A DNA stretch of 36,137 nucleotides from Tepidiphilus sp. J10 (GTDB taxonomy: Bacteria > Pseudomonadota > Gammaproteobacteria > Burkholderiales > Thiobacillaceae): assembly GCA_945897865.1 (NCBI GenBank), contig CAMDHJ010000016.1:1-36137 (forward strand), given 5' to 3'. A program made the translations under genes and the position numbers. A model generated the notes under the pieces. The model was not told the DNA's origin, made no database searches, and was given only the letters and a program-made list of their open reading frames with translations. Positions within the stretch are counted from its first letter, which is position 1; the number at the start of each line of letters is the position of its first letter. Positions 1 through 6,311 of the stretch are shown here, piece by piece.

Positions 1-134
1 GGGTTGAATTCAGGAACGCGCGTGTCCTCGCTCCACGGGGTCTCAATGACGAGTTCGTATTCGATGAACTTTTCCGCTGCGACGATGCGAACCTTGCGCA
101 CAAACGGGCTGGTCAGCGAACCAATGAGTTGCAT
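1..134 (-). CDS. Glutathione S-transferase-like protein, N-terminal part only (cut by window edge)
   Basis: The leftward frame begins MQLIGSLTSPFVRKVRIVAA and runs open to base 1, so only about 44 residues are visible. The start, with S-x-x-S-P-F-V-R-K-V-R, is the thioredoxin-fold N-terminus of the soluble GST family (YibF/YfcF-like), where the Ser/Pro region binds glutathione. An in-frame ATG at 146 would add four residues; neither start has a clear Shine-Dalgarno sequence, and 134 fits the family better. The gene lies 91 bases downstream of gltX in the same direction and may be read through from it. The substrate cannot be inferred, and an SspA-like regulatory member of the same fold is possible without the C-terminal domain. 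Confidence 0.8.
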   Translation of the reverse strand, partial: MQLIGSLTSPFVRKVRIVAAEKFIEYELVIETPWSEDTRVPEFN

Positions 135-225
135 TTTTTGAGGCATGAATACGTGCTTGAGTTCGTTATGTGTTGATGACGCAATTTCTGACCGCGAGGC
201 GCGATTTTACCGGTCGTGCCAAGGT

Positions 226-1638
226 TTACTCCACTACCAGCAAAATATGCGGCCAGGCAGATTCAAATCGACGTAGGGTTTCGTCGCGGCCAAGCAGGGC
301 AAGCACTTGGTCGATGGCGGGAGTCTGGGCAGTGCCGAACAGGATCAGGCGCAGTGGCATGCCGATCTGGCCCATCTTCAGGCCGAAGGCTTGCGCGGTG
401 TCCTTCAACAACTGGCTCAGAGCCGGGGCTTCCCAGGCCACCGTAGCGAAATCCTGTTTCAGTTGCTCGAAAGCGGGCAGCGCGGTGCGCGGTAATTTTG
501 CCCGCAAGTCATCGGCGCTGGCCAGGTTTTGCTTGAAATAGATGTGAAGACCATCGGCCAGCTCTGCGACGGTGTTGACGCGTTCCTTGACCAGGCCGAT
601 CAGGCCGGCGAGGTTGTCGTTGCTGCCGGTGTCGATGTTCTGCGCGTGCAGAAAGGGTTGCACCAACTCGGCCAGTCGCGTGTTGTCGGCTTCCTTTAGA
701 TATTGCTGGTTGAGCCAGGCCAGTTTGCTGCCGTCGAAACGGGCGGCAGAGTGGCTGACGTGGCCCAGATCGAACCATTCGACGAATTGGTCGAGGCTGA
801 ATTTCTCTTCATCGCCGTGACTCCAGCCAAGTCGCGCCAGATAGTTGAGCAGGGCTTCCGGCAGGAAACCTTCATCCCGATATTGCAGCACCGACACCGC
901 GCCATGCCGCTTCGACAGCCGTTCGCCGTCGTTGCCGAGAATCATCGGCACATGCGCGTAGGTCGGAATCGGCGCACCCAGCGCGTTCAGGATGTTGATC
1001 TGGCGCGGTGTGTTGTTGACGTGGTCATCGCCGCGAATGACGTGGCTGATGCGCATGTCCCAATCATCGACGACGACGCCGAAGTTATAGGTCGGCACGC
1101 CATCGCCGCGCACGATGACTAAATCGTCGAGTTCGGCATTGGCCACGCTGATCGGGCCCTTGATCATGTCATTGAAGGTGACTACGCCATCCTGTGGCGT
1201 CTTGAACCGGATCACCGGCATCACACCAGGCGGCGGTACGGGCAGGGCTTTGCCGGTTTCCGGCCGCCAGCGACCGTCATATCGCGGTTTGTCGCCGCGC
1301 GCCTTTTGCGCCTCGCGCATCACATCAAGCTCATCCTTGCTGGCGTAGCAATAGTAGGCGTGGCCTTCTTCCAGCAACTGATCGACGACTTCCTTGTAAC
1401 GTTCCATGCGCTGCATCTGGTAGTACGGACCTTCATCCCAATCGATGCCGAGCCAGGCCATGCCATCCAGAATGGCCTGCACGGAAGCCTGGGTGGAACG
1501 TTCGAGGTCGGTGTCTTCGATACGCAGAATGAATTCGCCGCCCATCTTGCGGGCGTAGGCCCAGGAAAACAGAGCAGTGCGAGCGCCGCCGATATGCAGA
1601 TAACCGGTAGGAGAAGGAGCGAAACGAGTGCGGACCAT
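226..1638 (-). CDS. gltX: Glutamyl-tRNA synthetase
   Basis: The 470-residue protein charges tRNA-Glu with glutamate in the cytoplasm. Class I synthetase signatures are present: the HIGH-type motif H15-I-G-G near the N-terminus (after RFAPSPTGYL) and the KMSKS-type loop L241-S-K-R followed by H-G. The Rossmann catalytic domain covers about residues 1-320 and the anticodon-binding helical domain the remainder. Length is normal for GltX. The ATG at 1638 gives the canonical MVRTRFAPSPTG start. It is transcribed away from tRNA-Val, with a 126-base divergent intergenic region between them. A dedicated terminator is not evident between it and the downstream GST-like gene. No residue of the two signature motifs is missing. 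Confidence 0.98.
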   Translation of the reverse strand: MVRTRFAPSPTGYLHIGGARTALFSWAYARKMGGEFILRIEDTDLERSTQASVQAILDGMAWLGIDWDEGPYYQMQRMERYKEVVDQLLEEGHAYYCYASKDELDVMREAQKARGDKPRYDGRWRPETGKALPVPPPGVMPVIRFKTPQDGVVTFNDMIKGPISVANAELDDLVIVRGDGVPTYNFGVVVDDWDMRISHVIRGDDHVNNTPRQINILNALGAPIPTYAHVPMILGNDGERLSKRHGAVSVLQYRDEGFLPEALLNYLARLGWSHGDEEKFSLDQFVEWFDLGHVSHSAARFDGSKLAWLNQQYLKEADNTRLAELVQPFLHAQNIDTGSNDNLAGLIGLVKERVNTVAELADGLHIYFKQNLASADDLRAKLPRTALPAFEQLKQDFATVAWEAPALSQLLKDTAQAFGLKMGQIGMPLRLILFGTAQTPAIDQVLALLGRDETLRRFESAWPHILLVVE

Positions 1639-1708
1639 GATCTTGGCGGTAAGACGAAAGCTTGTGATTTTACCCGGCGCTCATCGCTTTCGCCGCCGGA
1701 AAAAAGCT

Positions 1709-1737
1709 TTGACCCTGTATCTCCGCATCATTAGAAT
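1709..1737 (+). promoter_or_regulatory. Sigma-70 promoter of tRNA-Val
   Basis: TTGACC (1709-1714) and TAGAAT (1732-1737) are separated by exactly 17 bases, a near-consensus sigma-70 promoter. The hexamer is followed by the GC-rich discriminator GCGCGCC (1738-1744), typical of stable-RNA promoters that are repressed by ppGpp. The tRNA 5' end lies 27 bases after the -10 box. The -10 plus discriminator recurs at the rpsB promoter. Confidence 0.8.
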
Positions 1738-1764
1738 GCGCGCCTCTTTGAACGCAACGTTCAA

Positions 1765-1839
1765 GGGCAGTTAGCTCAGTGGTAGAGCACCGCCTTCACA
1801 CGGCGGGGGTCACAGGTTCGAACCCCGTACTGCCCACCA
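1765..1839 (+). tRNA. tRNA-Val (anticodon CAC)
   Basis: A full cloverleaf can be drawn: acceptor GGGCAGT/ACTGCCC, D-arm GCTC/GAGC with loop AGTGGTA, anticodon stem CCGCC/GGCGG around loop TTCACAC (anticodon CAC, reading GUG), five-base variable loop, and T-loop TTCGAAC. The CCA end is encoded (1837-1839). The T-stem ACAGG/CCCGT has one A-C mismatch (1814 with 1826). It is a single tRNA gene with its own promoter upstream and terminator downstream. Confidence 0.96.
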
Positions 1840-1866
1840 GAACTATCCATTGGATTCAGTTGGTTA

Positions 1867-1892
1867 CGGCGACAACTATAGTCGCCGTTTTT
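1867..1892 (+). terminator. Rho-independent terminator of tRNA-Val
   Basis: A perfect 7-bp stem CGGCGAC/GTCGCCG with loop AACTATA is followed directly by five T. It lies 27 bases after the tRNA CCA end, so the tRNA is probably transcribed alone. Confidence 0.85.
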
Positions 1893-2119
1893 GCTTCTGC
1901 GTTTCGCGGTAAGCACATGGTAAGCGATTGAAACAATCTGCAGTCGTGGTGGTCTGCCGCATCTGCTCTGTTGCCCAAACCCGGTGGAGAGCATGATCAG
2001 ACATCAGAGCGATTATAGGGGACGCTGTTTTGTCCGCGTTACCTTGTTACCCGCATTGTTACCCTCGAAAATTTTGGAGGCTGTAAGCCTATGTAACCCC
2101 GCAATGGTTGAAAAAGGCA
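1893..2119. other. Intergenic spacer between tRNA-Val and ssrA
   Basis: No credible gene is visible here; the short leftward frame that enters from this region runs into the tRNA. It holds a cluster of GTTACC repeats (2038-2064), a small perfect hairpin AGGCT-GTA-AGCCT (2078-2090) and an A/T-rich stretch before it. Spacers between a tRNA and the 3' end of ssrA are classic landing sites for integrases, and the repeats resemble accessory-protein sites, but no integrase gene or duplicated ssrA/tRNA 3' end is present. Confidence 0.5.
2038..2064 (+). repeat. Three GTTACC direct repeats (iteron-like)
   Basis: GTTACC occurs at 2038, 2046 and 2058. The last two are longer and share TTGTTACCC. Start-to-start spacing is 8 and then 12 bases. 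Repeated short sites like this suggest a bound protein (recombination directionality factor, repressor or integrase arm site), but no cognate gene is in the window. Confidence 0.5.
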
Positions 2120-2146
2120 TAAAAAAACCGGCACTTAGGCCGGTTT
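2120..2146 (-). terminator. Rho-independent terminator of ssrA
   Basis: Read leftward, stem AAACCGGC/GCCGGTTT (8 bp; 2139-2146 with 2125-2132) encloses a six-base loop and runs into a U-tract (seven A on the plus strand from 2121). It lies 33 bases beyond the mature 3' end of tmRNA. Confidence 0.9.
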
Positions 2147-2150
2147 AAGG

Positions 2151-2170
2151 ATGTTGCTGGATGTTGTTGG
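2151..2170 (+). repeat. 10-bp tandem repeat next to ssrA 3' end
   Basis: ATGTTGCTGG is followed at once by ATGTTGTTGG (one difference) and then by a partial third copy ATGGG. It sits between the ssrA 3' end and its terminator, so it is transcribed as the 3' trailer that is trimmed from pre-tmRNA. It may simply be slippage. Confidence 0.5.
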
Positions 2171-2179
2171 ATGGGTAAA

Positions 2180-2540
2180 TGGTGGAGGCGGCGGGAATCG
2201 AACCCGCGTCCGAAAATCCTCTACAGCAAGTTCTACATACTTAGTCCGGTCATTTGGTTTTAACCCTAACTTCGCCGGCCTGACAGGCTAAGTTCGAGCG
2301 AGCTACCTAAATTTAACGTTGATCCAAGTGGCCCGAATCAACGCGAGTCCATGTAAATGACTCCACTGCTGGTTTCCCAGCCCGGCCCATGAACCATCCG
2401 GTGTGGAGCCTAACCGTCAAGCGGCTAGGGCGTAGGTTTCGTCGTTGGCGACTACTAGATTCCAGATGTATTTACGAGGTAACTGGTCCTCGGTATGCCC
2501 TTGTCTGCTTCGCGACCTCCGTCGAAGCCAGGTCGCCCCC
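2180..2540 (-). ncRNA. ssrA: Transfer-messenger RNA (tmRNA), one-piece form
   Basis: This RNA rescues stalled ribosomes and tags their products for proteolysis. The 5' end GGGGGCG pairs with CGCCTCC before the encoded ACCA 3' end, and the T-arm-like sequence GGTTCGATTCCCGCC is present. The internal reading frame at 2449-2417 starts at resume codon GCC and encodes ANDETYALAA followed by TGA; the LAA end is the ClpXP recognition signal. The length of 361 nt is standard. The same tag peptide is known from Neisseria, which supports a betaproteobacterial source. No strong promoter hexamers were found immediately upstream; TGTAGA lies at a suitable -10 position but without a good -35. Confidence 0.98.
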
Positions 2541-2813
2541 TTTGCTCTACATGGATCAAGCATTGCTCGAAAAGTTCAAGTAGACGCGGTTCAATCTACG
2601 CGGCGGGTCTGGTGCAGTCAAGTAAATCCATTTTCAAATTGGCATGCCAGGTTTGCCTTACATGCGTTGACTGGTTTATTGCTCCGTGATGATGGCCTCT
2701 TTCAGACGTAAATTTTCCTGACATCTTGTTTTGGATTAACGGCACAATCCATCCCGCTCGCTTTGCGAGATGTACATAAGCGATTGTTAATATTGATTTA
2801 AATGGAGATCAGG

Positions 2814-3536
2814 ATGAAAGCCACCCGGACAATTTTTGCTATCGCACTGGCAACGATGAGCATGCCCAGTTTTTCCCAGGAAGCGCCGGCTAATCAAGTA
2901 GATCAAGCTGCGGCTGTTCCTACCAATACGGATGAGTGGGTCAAATACTTGTCTGATTTCACGCGTAACGGCGACATGCTGGCGGATCCGAAGAAATTCA
3001 TTGCGGCATTGGCGACTGTCTCCGAACCTGAATTCATGATTTCAGCCAGCAAAGCGATGATGGATCCCAATCTGTATCTTCAATCAACTGCTTCTCTGAT
3101 GGACCCACGCGCTTACGGCAATTTTGCCAAGGCGATGGATCCAGTGGTGCTGGCGAACTGGTCTCAGGCATTGATGGACCCACAATTCATTTCTGCTGCG
3201 ACAACGGTGATGACGGATCCGAACAAACTGATGCGCTGGTTGATGGCGCCGGTTGATCCGCGTGCTTTGGGTTTGCTGATGAATACCTTGAATCCGAATA
3301 CTTACCTGAAATTTGCTGGCGCTTTGGTTGATCCTCGCACCCTCAACATGGCAACGGCGCCGCTGAATCCGAGTTGGTATGGTGGTTGGATAGGCAATAT
3401 GGCCAACCCGCAATCCTATGGTCCGACGATGGGCAATGTTCTGAACATGCCTGGCTATGGCGGTCAGATGGGAGCGGTGGTTCCGATGGTTGATCCGCGC
3501 CTCTTTGGCGGCATGGTACCGGTTGCGCCACGCTGA
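2814..3536 (+). CDS. Exported protein of 13-residue D/N-P tandem repeats, function unknown
   Basis: I do not recognise a characterised family. The ATG at 2814 is preferred over 2802 because GGAG sits at 2804-2807, seven bases upstream; this gives 240 residues. A signal peptide (MKATR, hydrophobic IFAIALATMSMPS, likely cut after FS) sends it to the periplasm or beyond. From residue ~58 on, fourteen dipeptides of D-P, N-P, E-P or M-P recur every 12-13 residues (last two steps 14-15), with unit pattern roughly M-D-P-x-x-aromatic/L-x-x-x-A/M. The last third becomes rich in Gly, Asn, Tyr and Trp. No cysteine is visible. It is monocistronic, ended by a strong terminator, and precedes the HU gene. 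Possible roles are a scaffold, surface or inclusion-associated protein; this is a guess. Confidence 0.85.
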   Translation: MKATRTIFAIALATMSMPSFSQEAPANQVDQAAAVPTNTDEWVKYLSDFTRNGDMLADPKKFIAALATVSEPEFMISASKAMMDPNLYLQSTASLMDPRAYGNFAKAMDPVVLANWSQALMDPQFISAATTVMTDPNKLMRWLMAPVDPRALGLLMNTLNPNTYLKFAGALVDPRTLNMATAPLNPSWYGGWIGNMANPQSYGPTMGNVLNMPGYGGQMGAVVPMVDPRLFGGMVPVAPR

Positions 3537-3561
3537 ACTGTTTCGCCATTTTTGGAAATTG

Positions 3562-3595
3562 GTGGGATGACATTTCGTTGTCACCCACATTTTTT
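3562..3595 (+). terminator. Rho-independent terminator after the repeat protein
   Basis: GTGGG-A-TGACA pairs with TGTCA-CCCAC (10 bp with one bulged A) around a short loop and is followed by ATTTTTT. It starts 25 bases after the stop codon. Confidence 0.8.
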
Positions 3596-3824
3596 CGGTT
3601 GTGCTGAGTTTTTCCGACAAGAATCATCACAAATTCTTGTTTTGCGGGCTTGGAGCCCCTTCTCTGAAGTTGGCTTCTCGCTTACGCTAGCAGCGTGGTC
3701 TACCCACTTAGGGTCATTTGCCCACCACCGCCCGCTTTGATTGATGTGGCTGGGGGTGAAGTTGATGCAGAAGACGCCACGAATAAATGCTTTTACCCGC
3801 CCCTATCATTGTCAGGAGACATGC

Positions 3825-4127
3825 ATGAACAAATCCGAACTGATCGACATCGTTGCTGCCAAGGCTGAGACAACCAAAACTCAAGCTGGTGACATTATTA
3901 GCGCTGCCATCGCTGCGATCACTGAAGCTGTTGCCAAGGGTGACAGCGTCCAGTTCATCGGCTTTGGCACCTTCAGTGTGCAGAAGCGCGAGGCACGTAC
4001 CGGTCGCAACCCGCAGACCGGCAAGGAAATGAAGATCGAAGCCAAGAATGTGGTTCGCTTCAAGGCTGGTGCTCAGTTGACCGCTGCCGCCAACCCGGTG
4101 AAGCCGGCCAAGGGCAAGAAGAAATAA
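3825..4127 (+). CDS. hupB: DNA-binding protein HU (bacterial histone-like)
   Basis: A 100-residue HU/IHF-family protein that bends and compacts DNA as a dimer. MNKSELIDIVAAKAETTKTQ is the canonical HU start; the beta-arm signature GFGTFSVQKREARTGRNPQT with the intercalating-proline R-N-P is intact, followed by K-x-V-x-F-K-A-G. The ATG at 3825 is chosen over an upstream in-frame ATG (3741) because AGGAG lies just upstream (3813-3817) and the extra residues are not HU-like. Usual HU length is ~90; here a lysine-rich tail NPVKPAKGKKK adds about ten residues. Lack of an IHF-type profile and the typical start favour HU-beta. It appears monocistronic. Confidence 0.95.
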   Translation: MNKSELIDIVAAKAETTKTQAGDIISAAIAAITEAVAKGDSVQFIGFGTFSVQKREARTGRNPQTGKEMKIEAKNVVRFKAGAQLTAAANPVKPAKGKKK

Positions 4128-4141
4128 TTTGCGTGATCTGG

Positions 4142-4160
4142 CGCCTGGTTTCTCCAGGCG
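4142..4160 (+). terminator. Possible terminator hairpin after hupB
   Basis: CGCCTGG/CCAGGCG forms a perfect 7-bp stem with loop TTTCT, 14 bases after the hupB stop. It lacks a good T-run (TCCCCAGTCTTG follows), so it may be a weak terminator or mRNA-stabilising 3' hairpin. Confidence 0.5.
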
Positions 4161-4274
4161 TCCCCAGTCTTGCATTGTTACGATTTATCGGCCTAGCCTT
4201 ATCAAGGCCAACTGATCAGCAGCCAATTAGCTGCATCAAACCGATATACGTCCAAGCTATACCTGATTCCTGAA

Positions 4275-4625
4275 TCAAATAATGCAGCAAGCAGGCGATA
4301 ACGCGTCGGAACGGTACTGTCTGCGCACCTGCTGGTGCACAATCCATTGGCATTTGCCGGCAGGAATGATCACCAAATCCCCTTTTTCGACGTTGACGCT
4401 GGTGCCATCCGTCATGTTCAGCGTGACAGAACCGTCGAGCAAAAAGCTCTTCTCTGCTGCGTCGTAATCCAGTTGGCGGGTTCCAACGCCGTCTTTCCAG
4501 GTCGGCCAGCCATGCACACCCAATTCGTTCAGACGCGCAGGCGAAATCTGGCGTTCAACCTGGATAGCTTGTTGCTCCGTTTCAAGCGTATTTGTGCTTG
4601 TGGTTGGGTTAATGGTTTGACTCAT
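4275..4625 (-). CDS. Small cupin-domain protein (cupin_3 / DUF861-like)
   Basis: The 116-residue protein has no signal peptide. The second half holds a single cupin barrel: G-W-P-T-W, E-K-S-F-L-L-D-G-S-V-T-L, then G-D-L-V-I-I-P-A-G-K-C-Q-W and a closing V-R-R-Q-Y-R, matching EutQ/DUF861-type cupins. Its ATG (4625) overlaps the stop of the upstream hydrolase gene as ATGA, so it is translationally coupled. Such cupins bind a small ligand or metal; the substrate is unknown. The classical histidine metal ligands are largely absent, as is common in this subgroup. An upstream in-frame start at 4721 inside the hydrolase gene is rejected because the added residues are not family-like. Confidence 0.85.
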   Translation of the reverse strand: MSQTINPTTSTNTLETEQQAIQVERQISPARLNELGVHGWPTWKDGVGTRQLDYDAAEKSFLLDGSVTLNMTDGTSVNVEKGDLVIIPAGKCQWIVHQQVRRQYRSDALSPACCII

Positions 4626-5599
4626 TCGGAGACACTCTCTTTTTCCATCTGGATGTAGATGTTGTATGCATTTCTGCGGTTTGCTTCGAGAAAGGCGGGC
4701 ATCTTCTCGTATCGAGACCAATCGGTGTTTGCGTAGGCCTCTTCAAAGGAAATCATCTCGTCTACCGCGCGGCCCATCTGGGCGCGTAAAAACACCAGAT
4801 AGTCGCGAGTCAGCGTGAGATCTTCCGTTGGTGTGTCGGATGCGCCACCGTGGCCGGGTACGAGGAGTTTGGGCTGCAACGCAATCAGTTTTTCGAGTGC
4901 GTTCAACCAGCGCTTAGGGTCGGCTTCGCCAACAAACGGAACCCGTCCCTTGAACACCAGATCGCCCGCGAAAAGTACACCATCAGCTTCGACGAAGAGC
5001 ACCAAATCTTCGTCAGAATGGGCCGGGCCGACGTGACGTACGCGGAACTGCATGCCGCCCAGTTCGAAATCGGTATCGCCGGAAAGCCAGACATCTGGCG
5101 CGGGAAAACGCTGTGTCTGGTCGTTGATCCATTTACCGAGAATTTCTTTGCGCTGTTCAAAACGCTGTTTTGCCGCGTCGGAGCCAACCACGTTTTTGCC
5201 CGCTTCATGCGCCCAAATCTCTGCACCTAGATCCTTGAACACCTGGATGCCGTAGTAATGGTCGGCGTGATAGTGGCTGACGATGACACGTTTGATCGGA
5301 AGCTCGGTCAATTCCTGGATACGTTTGACCATATCTTGTGCCAGCGATGGCGACCCCAAGGTATCAAACACCACAACGCCGGCTGGCGTAATGACAAATC
5401 CCGCATTCGACATGAAGCCCTGGTTACGAGTATTCGCCGCACCCGCCATGCCGGGAATGTAATTACTGTACGCTGTCAATTTCTCGGCGCGAACTGCAAC
5501 CGTCGCAGGCGGATAGAGTTCAGCCGAGGCTACGGCAAAAATCGGGGTGCTGCACCAGATCAGGATGAGGCAAAGCAGGGCGCGCATCGTGTTTACCAT
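4622..5599 (-). CDS. Exported metallo-beta-lactamase-fold hydrolase (SoxH/quinoprotein-relay-like)
   Basis: A 325-residue MBL-fold enzyme with an N-terminal signal peptide (hydrophobic LLCLILIWCSTPIFAVASA), hence periplasmic. The dinuclear zinc set is complete: H109-x-H111-x-D113-H114, H194 (GPAHSDED), D213 (FAGDLVF) and H250 (VPGHGG). The N-terminal part SNYIPGMAGAANTRNQGF and the overall length resemble SoxH-type or quinoprotein-relay metallohydrolases rather than true beta-lactamases; the substrate is unknown. The start at 5599 has AAGGA five to nine bases upstream. It is coupled to the cupin gene by ATGA overlap and diverges from the 5744 gene. No sox or quinoprotein dehydrogenase gene is nearby. 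Confidence 0.9.
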   Translation of the reverse strand: MVNTMRALLCLILIWCSTPIFAVASAELYPPATVAVRAEKLTAYSNYIPGMAGAANTRNQGFMSNAGFVITPAGVVVFDTLGSPSLAQDMVKRIQELTELPIKRVIVSHYHADHYYGIQVFKDLGAEIWAHEAGKNVVGSDAAKQRFEQRKEILGKWINDQTQRFPAPDVWLSGDTDFELGGMQFRVRHVGPAHSDEDLVLFVEADGVLFAGDLVFKGRVPFVGEADPKRWLNALEKLIALQPKLLVPGHGGASDTPTEDLTLTRDYLVFLRAQMGRAVDEMISFEEAYANTDWSRYEKMPAFLEANRRNAYNIYIQMEKESVSE

Positions 5600-5743
5600 G
5601 GTGATTCCTTATGTCGGGAGAAGGGGCAGGTAAGTGGGCGAGAAATGTGGGCAAGTATGTGCTGAGTGAACCAGATTATAGAAAGCCAGTCGGCGAGGCA
5701 TCTGTAGTATCTTCAACACGTTTGGTTTTGAGCATTTTCTCCT

Positions 5744-6289
5744 GTGAATCTGAAGAATTATCTGCCCAGTCTGGGCCCTTTCCTGCTCGCTTTCGTATTG
5801 CCTTTGTTGCTGGTTTATACCTGGTGGGGCGGTTTCAACTCGGTTGAAATCGATCAGTCATTCGCGGGGCCTTATACCTACGCGTATCTGGAAAGCCGCG
5901 GTGATTATTCAAAGCTGCCAGACAAATCGGTGGAAGCGAGCAAGGTATTGCTGGCCGATGGTATTCAAGCCGGCTTGCCGATTACCGTTCTGTATTCGAA
6001 TCCGGATCTGGTCGATGTCGGCGATCGGCGTGCGCGCACCGGATTTCTGGTTCCTCCCGGCAGTAAGGTTCGCTTGCCTTTGGAAATCGACACGGTGCCG
6101 GCACGACCGGTCCTGATTGCGCGTGTTCAGGCAGGCAGCATGCTAGCGCCGAGCCGTGTCTATGCGGCGTTGGACAAATATCTGCAAGCGCGAGGCGAGG
6201 GTATTCGAATGCCGACGGTGGAGATTTATCGGGCTTCTGATTCGGTCATGCGGATGGGGCATTTCAGCGTGGAAGTGCCAATGGAATGA
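5744..6289 (+). CDS. Membrane-anchored GyrI-like (SOUL/effector-binding fold) protein
   Basis: The 181-residue protein starts with GTG (5744); no good Shine-Dalgarno is seen. One N-terminal membrane segment (SLGPFLLAFVLPLLLVYTWW) is followed by a soluble domain with G-x-Y-x-K-L, a predicted ligand-cup pattern SNPDLVDVGDRRARTGFLVP and repeat-like second half ending HFSVEVPME. This looks like the GyrI/AraC-effector small-molecule binding fold, with the domain on the outer face of the membrane. The assignment is from overall pattern, not a catalytic motif. It is the first of three closely spaced rightward membrane genes (next start 22 bases later), probably one operon. Confidence 0.65.
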   Translation: MNLKNYLPSLGPFLLAFVLPLLLVYTWWGGFNSVEIDQSFAGPYTYAYLESRGDYSKLPDKSVEASKVLLADGIQAGLPITVLYSNPDLVDVGDRRARTGFLVPPGSKVRLPLEIDTVPARPVLIARVQAGSMLAPSRVYAALDKYLQARGEGIRMPTVEIYRASDSVMRMGHFSVEVPME

Positions 6290-6311
6290 GTGCACACGAG
6301 CGAGGTTGCCA

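Noticed and set aside
1776-1994. Short leftward frame overlapping tRNA-Val
   Set aside because: It runs through the tRNA gene and its terminator; no protein similarity seen.
2389-2711. Rightward short frames across ssrA
   Set aside because: They are antisense to the tmRNA, whose structure and tag frame are certain.
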